In this document: in pieces, positions 24,641-32,900 of the stretch
How the letters are laid out: every line of letters begins with the position of its first letter
Position numbering within the stretch: position 1 is the stretch's first letter
Origin: Anaerolineales bacterium
GTDB lineage: Bacteria > Chloroflexota > Anaerolineae > 4572-78 > J111
Length of the DNA stretch: 64,000 nt
Direction: 5' to 3'
Assembly (NCBI GenBank): GCA_020634855.1
Contig: JACKAU010000002.1
Coordinates: 62,001 to 126,000, forward strand
Made by a program: the position numbers and the translations under genes
Notes under the pieces: generated by a model
Database searches by the model: none
The model's input: the letters and a program-made list of their open reading frames with translations, nothing else
What the model was told of the DNA's origin: nothing

Positions 24641-26926
24641 TTAGGTGTTGGCGGCGTCCTCGCGTTGTAACTGCCGCAGCATTTGCTGCAAGACGATCAA
24701 TAGCTGGCCGCGCTGCTCGTAGCCCTGCTCGCCGACTTCGGCGTTGGTGATGAAGACGTGTTGGCGGCAGCGGCGGGTTAGCCCGACGACCAGCCGGTAG
24801 AGGCGATCTTGTTGGGCGGCGACTTCGTCGGCGTCGGTCCAGGGCCGGCCGGCCGGATAATCTTCGGTCAGGATGTAGGGATGGGTCAGCGGTTGGGCGA
24901 TGCGCTCCCACCAGCCGCTGCTGCCGGCATCGAGCCAGAATTGGTAATCGACCGGGCGGTTGCTCATCAGAAAGGTGGTGGCCGGGGTAATCAGCACCGC
25001 CTCGTCCGGGGCGGCGTCCCAACTGCGGATGTATTGGGCGGCGGCGATACCTTCTTCAATGGTGGCCAGGTAGGCCCGGTTAAGCTCATCAATGGTCGGC
25101 AGGCGCACGTCGTCCTGGCCGTTTGAGCCGGCGGCCAGCGGTACCTGCTCGGCTACCTGGCGGAATTGACGGGCCGAGTCGATTAGGTTGGCGATGACCT
25201 CGCCGGCTTCCTGCTCGCCGTAAAAGCCGAAACCGGGTTGCGACAACAGTTCAAACAGGCGATTGAAAAAATGATCGAGCACGGGTGGGTCGGCCTGATT
25301 TTGCAGATCGAGCAGCCAGGTGCGGAGACGGTCGAACTTAACGCCGACATCGTAAGAAATGCGGTCGCGGATGTTGCCCTCGATCTGCTCGAAGGGATAG
25401 AGAATCTCAACATCGGCCAGGGCATCGAGCGGCTTTTGGTGGGGCCGGTAGATGACCTGGGTCAGCAAGTTGGCCCGAATCAAATCAAGCCCGGCGATGC
25501 TTTGGGCCATGGCCTGGGTGACGTCGAACGGTTCGGGCAGTAGTTGCCAGTGCGGGTAGGCCAGCCGGGCCAGGGTCAGCAAGGTCTTGGCGGCGGGTTC
25601 CTCGCTAAGCGGGCGCGAAGGCCGGTGGGATCGGGCCGGGAGGCCAAGCTGAGCCATTTTATTGGTAAAGGAAAAGCGCAAGGCGTCGCTGACGAACGGG
25701 GCCAGCACCACGATCTCATTCGGCGAGACGCCGTCTTCCTTTATAAGGGCGGCGATACGCGCCACCACCCAATCGATCATCTGTGGGTAGAAGCGCTGTT
25801 GTTCGAAGGTCATAACGGGACGAGGATCAAGAGATTGGAGATTGGTAATTGGGGATTGGGGATTGGGGATTGGGGATTGGGGATTGGGGGTTGGGGATTG
25901 GGGGTTGGTAACTGGGGATTGAGGGTTAGGCGTTGTTGGAGGCTTAGCCTCAGCCTTCGCCTTAGCCTCCATAGAATCGGGATTTTTAGATTGAACAGCG
26001 ACCTCGACACCCAAAATTCTCGCGGCGCGGCGACCAAGTTCGAGCATAAGGGGCGGGGCGACGTGTGACTCGGTTAGACGGATCGTTTCGTCGGCCAGAT
26101 CGGACAGTTTATGCGCGGTGCGCCAGTTGGCGCCGAGGAAGATGCGGTAGCCGGCGTCTTCATCGTAGATCACCAGCGACTCAGCCGTTTTGGGCAGCCA
26201 ATCGCGCAGAATGCGGTGAGCGAAGGGGTTGTCCTCTTCAATATTATCGACGATGAGGTAGCGGTAACGGTTGAGAATGAACTGCTTGACGCCGGCGACG
26301 GGCCAGAGATGGCGATCAAAGGTTTCGATGCGCAGGGAGAAGTCGAGCAGGTTGCGCGCCAGGCAAAATTCGCGAAAGCGGTTAACGCAGGCTTGGGTGT
26401 GTTCCAAGGCCACGCGGCTGCTGGGCTCGAGCGCCACGGAGGCGGCTAATCGCTGGCCGACCTGGGTGTGGGGTAAGCCCATCAAGGCGGCCTTGTTGAG
26501 GTTATCGAGAATCTGGCTCATCAGACGCGGCAGGGAGATCGTCAGCGGGACAACGTTGGGATCGAAATAGCCCTGGCGCAGCAACGGTGTGATGGCCTGT
26601 TGGAGGTAGTATTGGGCGGTCTCGATGGACAGGAAAATCGGCGGCGCGGTGGGCCGGCCAAAACCGGCCGGCGCGGCGATCAGGGGCCAAAACAGGTCAA
26701 TGGTTTTAAGGGCTAAGCCGTTCATCGTCAAAACATCGACGGTGCCGGCGCCCGCCAGTTGGGAGTCGCGCAGCAAATCGCGATAGGGTTGGGCCAAGGT
26801 CAACTGCGGAACGAGGACCAGAATGTTGTTGGCCGGAATATTGTTGGTCAGCCACCCGCGCAGCGTCTCGACGGCGCGACCGGTTTTGCCGACGCCGGCC
26901 GGACCGGTAATAAATGTTATAGTCAT
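24641..26926 (-). CDS. AddB-like protein (inactivated helicase of an AddAB-type complex)
   Basis: A 761-residue P-loop protein resembling the AddB/UvrD-like family. Walker A is ITFITGPAGVGKTGRAVETL. The motif II position reads LIVDNIEEDNPFAHRIL, so the DEAQD-type acidic motif is degraded, as in AddB subunits. A UvrD-like C-terminal region ends LYRLVVGLTRRCRQHVFIT, the counterpart of motif VI. No PD-(D/E)XK domain or Fe-S cysteines follow; those lie in the separate gene at 18412. In the middle, a translated 7-bp word array gives repeated NPQSPIP. It is the most upstream of the minus-strand repair genes. Reads as one subunit of a split end-processing complex; the AddB label is inference. Confidence 0.7.
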   Translation of the reverse strand: MTITFITGPAGVGKTGRAVETLRGWLTNNIPANNILVLVPQLTLAQPYRDLLRDSQLAGAGTVDVLTMNGLALKTIDLFWPLIAAPAGFGRPTAPPIFLSIETAQYYLQQAITPLLRQGYFDPNVVPLTISLPRLMSQILDNLNKAALMGLPHTQVGQRLAASVALEPSSRVALEHTQACVNRFREFCLARNLLDFSLRIETFDRHLWPVAGVKQFILNRYRYLIVDNIEEDNPFAHRILRDWLPKTAESLVIYDEDAGYRIFLGANWRTAHKLSDLADETIRLTESHVAPPLMLELGRRAARILGVEVAVQSKNPDSMEAKAKAEAKPPTTPNPQSPVTNPQSPTPNPQSPIPNPQSPITNLQSLDPRPVMTFEQQRFYPQMIDWVVARIAALIKEDGVSPNEIVVLAPFVSDALRFSFTNKMAQLGLPARSHRPSRPLSEEPAAKTLLTLARLAYPHWQLLPEPFDVTQAMAQSIAGLDLIRANLLTQVIYRPHQKPLDALADVEILYPFEQIEGNIRDRISYDVGVKFDRLRTWLLDLQNQADPPVLDHFFNRLFELLSQPGFGFYGEQEAGEVIANLIDSARQFRQVAEQVPLAAGSNGQDDVRLPTIDELNRAYLATIEEGIAAAQYIRSWDAAPDEAVLITPATTFLMSNRPVDYQFWLDAGSSGWWERIAQPLTHPYILTEDYPAGRPWTDADEVAAQQDRLYRLVVGLTRRCRQHVFITNAEVGEQGYEQRGQLLIVLQQMLRQLQREDAANT
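25825..25935. repeat. Heptad-period word repeat inside the AddB-like gene
   Basis: Parses into 7-base words: GAGATTG twice (25831-25844), GTAATTG, GGGATTG five times, GGGGTTG, GGGATTG, GGGGTTG, GTAACTG, GGGATTG, AGGGTTA, GGCGTTG. The words GAGATTG and GTAATTG are shared with the recJ array. 21 bp (three words) encode one NPQSPIP unit. A single-unit slip would frameshift the gene. Confidence 0.88.
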
Positions 26927-27470
26927 TTTTCACTCGATAACTTGAGTTAGACACTGAAATTTTAGCACAAATGAGCGAGGATGTGAAACAGTGAGGGCCA
27001 AAAGCACACAATATTCTAATTATTTTCTAATTAAATTCCTACCTTTTTCTGATAGAGTTCAGATAAATTTTAAACTGCCTCTATTTATGCTGTGACAAAC
27101 TTTAACAATTACGCGTCTATTCAGGGAATTGGCCCATTTGCCATTAGGCTGTCCCATTGCCGGGTTTACTGAATAGATCCCGGTCAAGTTGTTAAGGATT
27201 GGGGATAGGAAATTTGGGTGAGGGAGGGTCAATATGGCGTCATCCATTGTAATTGCTGCTTTATAATATTTCCCCATCATGATACAATAGATCATAAAGT
27301 GGACAAAGTAACGACCTTATCACCCCTTAGCTTTAGACAGTATCTACCTCTACTATCACCTTCATCAACACGATTACTATTTTTTAAACTCTACCCATAT
27401 TTCTTACATGAACGAGGCCGTTTTAACAACCGTGTATTGATCGTAACGGAGTAACCGGAAATATCCACCA
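26927..27470. other. 544-bp divergent intergenic region
   Basis: It separates the minus-strand AddB-like gene from the plus-strand sensor kinase and must contain both promoters, but no clear -35/-10 pair was found. A nested inverted repeat is present: TTAACAA (27102-27108) and TCTATTCAG (27116-27124) face CTGAATAGA (27169-27177) and TTGTTAA (27189-27195). A 78-codon open frame at 27218 has no protein-like character. Confidence 0.5.
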
Positions 27471-29906
27471 ATGTGGTTTTTAAATTATTTCAGATCTCGC
27501 ATTAGAGTTAAAGTCATTCTGCCCTACGCCATATTAACCCTGGTTGTGGCGATAATTGGTGTCTATCTGAGTACGCGCCTGGTATCCGGCTCCTTGGAGG
27601 AACGCTTTACCAATCAGCTTGTGGCCGCAGCCAGCGTGGCCGCTGACGGCTTGAGCCAACTAGAGGACAACCAACTAGAAGATTTCCGGGCTATTGTCTT
27701 TACCGAGGGGATAGCCGACGCCGTGGTTGGGGGTGACTCAGCGCAGCTTGAGACGCTGTTATTTCCACTAATTGTCAACAAAAACATTGATCGAGTCGAC
27801 ATCATTGACCAAAATGGCGATTATCTATTCGGCGTTCGACGTCCGGCGGGGTCAACGGATGTTGAAGATTATGTGACTACAGATAAACAAAGTGATGTAA
27901 ACTGGCGGAATTGGCCGGTTGTGCAAAATGTATTAAATGGCGTTGTCGATGATTTAGGCGACAAATTTGTCACGATTGAGACAGTCGATGGCGAACTTTT
28001 ATTTTTTACGGTTGGACCACTTAAGCAAGATGACGAGGTCATTGGGGCTGTACTGGTTAGTTCTCAAATCCCCGATGTGCTGAGTTCCTTACGACAAGCA
28101 ACCTTTGCCGATGTCAGTCTTTATGATCTCGATGGCGACCTCATCGATTCAACTTTTTCTAATCAGGAAGAGGCGGCCCAAGTCTTGAATCTGGGACAGC
28201 AAGCGCGTTTGATGCTGGCCGTGGAAGGTGAGTCCAGTTTTAGAAAATCGATAGAGTTAGGCTCGTTGGAGTATGATGTCCTCTACAATGTCTTTAGGGC
28301 GAGAGGTAACCCGTTAGGGTTTTATTCAGTGGCTTTACAAACCACCTATATAGTCTCTCGCGGTAATATGGCCCGTACCCAAATGGTAACGATCTTCGCT
28401 CTAACGCTGCTGCTGGTCTTTCTAATTGGTTATTTTACAGCCAATGCAATTACCAAACCGGTGCAGCATCTAATGGAAGACGCTTTGGCTGTGGCCAGCG
28501 GTGATTTGACGCGGCGAACCAAAATAAGTTCAACGGACGAAATTGGCTCACTGGCTCGATCGCTGGACCACATGACGGAGAGCTTGGCTAACTACACTCA
28601 AAATTTACAGAATCGAATTTCCGAATTGGTTCTCCTATACGAAAATAGCACGGCCGTTACGGTTAAATCGGGCTTGAATTTAGATCATATTATGCAGGCC
28701 ATTGCTGAGAGCGTCAAAGGAGTCATCAAAGGAACTAATCAGGTGGTCGTCTATCTGCTTGATGAGCAAAAACAGCAGTTGACTCCCGCCGTCTCAACAT
28801 TGGAAGATACTCATAAATTTGCCACGTTACCGTTCAATGAAAAAGATTATTTTTGGGACCTTTTTGGTGAAGCGAAGACGCATCTGATCGAATTGGAAAA
28901 GATTAAATCCAATTCGGCTAACGGTTATTCCGGGAACGAGACTCCGGCTCATGCGCTGGTTGTCCCTCTGATTGCCAGTCAGGAAATTATTGGGATGCTG
29001 GCTCTGCTGCCAAGACCGGATGAGCCAGACCTTCACCAACTTGATGAGGACAAAGAGCGGCTGCTGATTACCCTGGCCAATCAGTCAGCTATTGCCATTA
29101 AGAACGCCCAGCTATTTGACGCGACGCAGCGTGCTTACGAAGAACTGCGCCAGTTGGATGATCTCAAAACAGAGTTCATTAATATCGCGGCGCACGAACT
29201 ACGCACCCCGCTGGGCGCGATGATTGGCTACGCCAGCTTTTTGGAGAAGCGCGTGCCGGAAAAGCTGCACAAATCGGTTCGATTTTTGACGGCCAGTTCC
29301 CTCCGCATGCGGACCATGGTCGATGCGATGCTGGCGATTCAGCGCCTGGATGCCGGAACTGCTTTTCTTAGAATTGCCAGCATCGATGTGACCGATATTA
29401 TTCAAAAAACGGTGGCCGATTTTACACCCATGGCCGAAATGGAAGGTCATACCATCGAGATTCACCTGGCTGAGAATTTACCTAAAGTCCCGGCTGATCC
29501 TGAAAAAGTCGGTCTGATTCTGTCAAATCTCATTTCAAACGCCATTAAATTTACGCCGGAGGGCGGCACAATTGAGGTGTCGGCACAAGATTATCTCAAA
29601 GGTATTCTGATCCAAGTGAAAGATAATGGGGTTGGTATTTCAGAAGACGACCAAGCCCGTATCTTCGAGCGGTTCTACCAGGTTAGGCCCGATCATCTGG
29701 CCGGCCATGGCGGCATGGGCATCGGCTTAACCATTGTCAAACATCTGGTCGAGTTACATGAAGGCCAGGTTTGGGTTGAAAGTGAGGAGGGCGAAGGTAC
29801 CATCTTTTCCTTCACCCTACCCAACGAGCCGCTTACGGACGACGCCCCGGACCAGGGTTCAACCCAACCGGAAGAGAAATCGCAGCCGGTTGCAGTGGTT
29901 TCTTAG
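27471..29906 (+). CDS. Membrane sensor histidine kinase (extracellular sensor/HAMP/GAF/HisKA/HATPase)
   Basis: An 811-residue membrane kinase. TM1 at about 12-34 (VILPYAILTLVVAIIGVYL), an outside sensor region of about 265 residues (Cache-like, with VDIIDQNGDYLFGVRR and LYDLDGDLID), TM2 at about 305-328 (FALTLLLVFLIGYFTANAI), then HAMP (ITKPVQHLMEDALAVASGDL), GAF (about 380-545), HisKA with His575 (FINIAAHELRTPLGAMIGYA) and HATPase_c (DNGVGI, GMGIGLTI). It is complete with no receiver; the CheY-like gene at 35059 is a plausible partner. It lies 50 bp upstream of the PKD-repeat gene, so kinase and giant surface protein are probably one transcript. Confidence 0.93.
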   Translation: MWFLNYFRSRIRVKVILPYAILTLVVAIIGVYLSTRLVSGSLEERFTNQLVAAASVAADGLSQLEDNQLEDFRAIVFTEGIADAVVGGDSAQLETLLFPLIVNKNIDRVDIIDQNGDYLFGVRRPAGSTDVEDYVTTDKQSDVNWRNWPVVQNVLNGVVDDLGDKFVTIETVDGELLFFTVGPLKQDDEVIGAVLVSSQIPDVLSSLRQATFADVSLYDLDGDLIDSTFSNQEEAAQVLNLGQQARLMLAVEGESSFRKSIELGSLEYDVLYNVFRARGNPLGFYSVALQTTYIVSRGNMARTQMVTIFALTLLLVFLIGYFTANAITKPVQHLMEDALAVASGDLTRRTKISSTDEIGSLARSLDHMTESLANYTQNLQNRISELVLLYENSTAVTVKSGLNLDHIMQAIAESVKGVIKGTNQVVVYLLDEQKQQLTPAVSTLEDTHKFATLPFNEKDYFWDLFGEAKTHLIELEKIKSNSANGYSGNETPAHALVVPLIASQEIIGMLALLPRPDEPDLHQLDEDKERLLITLANQSAIAIKNAQLFDATQRAYEELRQLDDLKTEFINIAAHELRTPLGAMIGYASFLEKRVPEKLHKSVRFLTASSLRMRTMVDAMLAIQRLDAGTAFLRIASIDVTDIIQKTVADFTPMAEMEGHTIEIHLAENLPKVPADPEKVGLILSNLISNAIKFTPEGGTIEVSAQDYLKGILIQVKDNGVGISEDDQARIFERFYQVRPDHLAGHGGMGIGLTIVKHLVELHEGQVWVESEEGEGTIFSFTLPNEPLTDDAPDQGSTQPEEKSQPVAVVS

Positions 29907-29956
29907 ATGTGGTTTAACCAAATATTTGCCGGCTGCTAAGCCTTTAGTCGATTATC

Positions 29957-32900
29957 ATGGAAAATAGGGACATTAAACCCGACAATTCGAATAAACAGCA
30001 GCGTAATCCCTTTCAAGGGGACTCGCTGCTGTTCGTGTTTCTGCTGGGCGGTTGGCTACTTATTTTCCTATTTGCGACGTTAGGCTTGCAGCGTAACTCT
30101 CAGGGTTGGCTGCCCATCAATCCGGTTGTCAGAGCCGCAGCAGATTACAGTGTCGATCAAGATGCGTTGCAATTAGCCCAGGTCAACCCCGAAATTGTCG
30201 AGGCAGTGAAACAAGACGCCAAAAATCGAGAGGCCCTAAAAACCCCCACACCCCAATCCGACTTGTCGCCCACCCCAACTCCGACCCCGTCAGCCACCAC
30301 AACGGTCCAATCGCCGTTGACAGTCAATGTGGGCGGGCCGTATGAGGGCGAAGAAGGTAGCGAAATGACCTTCGTAGCCGACAACTTTAATTCATTCTTG
30401 GGCGTCATTCCCGGCGGTGTGTCCTACACCTGGGATTTGGACGCTGATGGTATCTACGATGATGCCGAAGGCCCCACGGCTTCATTTACCTTTTTTGATG
30501 AGGGTGATTATCCCATCAGCGTCCAGGCCAGAGATCTATTGAGACGCACCGCCTTCGATACAACGGTGGCCAATGTGCTTAACGCCGATCCGATTATCGA
30601 ACTGGGGGACGATCTCATTATTAATAAAGAAGGTAGAACGGTTTATTTTTCAGCCAATGCCAGCGACCCCGGCAGCGATATCCTATCTTACGTCTGGGAT
30701 TTCGGCGACGGCAGTGAAAAGGTAACCGGCACCTTACGCCCTCAGCATATTTTTTGGGACAACAACGAATATCGGGTGACGCTACGGGTTAGAGATAACG
30801 ACGGCGGCGAGAGTGAAGATACCCTGATCGCTTACATCGGAAATTTGCCGCCGGAAATTGATCCCATTCCGGATCAGACGGTTAATGAAGGTAGCCCGCT
30901 TACCCTCAAAGGCCGGGCCAGCGACCCTGCCAAAGACAATGACACCCTATCCTACGCCTGGGATTTTGAATATGACGGCAATGATTTCTCTCCGGATACA
31001 GACGGCGACGAAGTCGAGATTACGTATCCCGATGGTCCGGCCGATATAACGGCGGCGCTGCAAGTAAAAGATGAGGACGGCGGCGAAACTATCGAGACCT
31101 TAAACGTGTCCGTCAACAACGTCCCGCCGAAAATTACCCGAATTTCCAACAGCGGACCGGTGGGCGAAGGCTCGCTCTTGAACATTGTCGTTTCAGCCAC
31201 GGATGTTGGCGCCGATAGCCTGACCTATGCCTTTGATTGGAACAATGACGGCAGTTATGACGCTGTGCAGCAGCCGGGATCGGCCTCGAATATCTGGTAT
31301 GATCAGGGGCAATACAGAGTCGGCATCCGCGTCGTCGACGACGACGGCGGCCAGGTGTTTTCCTCCACCGTCGTTTCGACCTACAACTTGACGCCCACAG
31401 CCATTGCCCAAATACCGCAGCAAACCTACTTTGAAGGCTCACCGGTCACCTTTGACGGCACCGAGTCGAGCGATCCTGGTAGGAACGATGTGCTGACATA
31501 CGACTGGAATTTCGGCGACGGATCGACTGGCTCAGGTGAGAATCCAACCCATACCTATATTGACAACGGTGTCTACTCCGCCACCCTAACTGTTACCGAT
31601 GACAGCGGTGCGGCTGACCAAGACACGGTCGCGGTCACCATCTTAAATGCAAATCCTACCGTCGATGCCGGTCCTGATCGTTTTATCGACGAGGGCGACG
31701 ATGTCAGCGTGACGTTTGCCGGCAGTGGGGCCAGTGATCCGGGGACGGGGGACACCCTAACTTTTGACTGGGATTTTGATTTTGACGGAACGTTCGTGCC
31801 GGACGTCTCGAAAGCTACCGACCCGTCAACCACCTTTATCTACCCATCCCTTGATGGTCCCCGGGACGTCATCGTGGCCCTGCGCGTGCAAGACGACGAT
31901 TATCCGGCTCCGACCGATAACGGCGGCCAGATCGGTGAATATATTGACACCTTTAAGCTCACCGTCAAGAACCTGCCCCCGACCAATGTCGATGCCCGCG
32001 GGCCGTATAAAGCCATCGTTACCCAGCCGATAACCTTAACCGCAGCGGTTGCAGATGATATAGACGACGACCCGCTGAACTATGCCTGGGATCTCACTTA
32101 CACAGACAATGACTCTTTTGCAACCGATGTACGAGGGCGAGTGGTGACCCATACTTGGGACTCGCCGGGGCTGTATACTGTGGGGCTGCGGGTTACTGAC
32201 GGTGACGGGGGTGAAGTTTTCGACACAGCCACGGTCAATGTCAACGCCGTGCCTATTGCCAAGATTGTAGGCGGGCCTTACAGTGGACTGGAAGGTGCTA
32301 ATATTTTATTTGACGGTAGCGCCTCCGCCGATCCGGACGGAGACGCTATGGATTACGACTGGAATTTTGGCGATGGCACATCTCCCGGCACCGGCATCAC
32401 CACCACCCATCGTTACGCTGATAATGGGGTCTACACCGCTACGTTAACTGTGCAGGATGCCGACGGTGATCAGGCCCAAGATAAAGTCAGAGTCAATGTC
32501 TTCAACGCTAACCCAGTCATTTCAATCATAGCAAACCAGAGCGTTAAGGAAGGCAACACCCTCACCCTAACTGGCTTGGCCACCGATCCCGGAATCGGTG
32601 ACGTCTTAACTTACACCTGGGACTTTGACTATGACAGCGTCACGTTTAATGCGGATGCCACCGGGCGAAGTGTCAGCCGAACATTCCCGGATGGACCGGC
32701 TACGTTTACAGCCGCGCTACGCGTTGTAGATGATGACTACCCCTATAACACAACCAACGGCGGTCAAATAGGCCGAGCCTTGAGAACCTTCCAGATCACG
32801 GTACAGAACACCCCGCCAATTGCCGATGCGGGCGGGCCATACTACAATGATGTGGTTGAGGATAAGCAAACCTCACTAACCGGCTCGGCTACTGATACCG

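Noticed and set aside
27102..27195. Terminal inverted repeats of a small IS or MITE (CTATTCAGG-type ends)
   Set aside because: The arms are short (7 and 9 bp) with unequal gaps; a similar ACTATTCAGGG occurs near 62490 but gives no pairable end, so I list it only as an inverted repeat.
27218..27454. 78-codon plus-strand ORF in the divergent intergenic region
   Set aside because: No ribosome site and low-complexity, non-protein-like composition.
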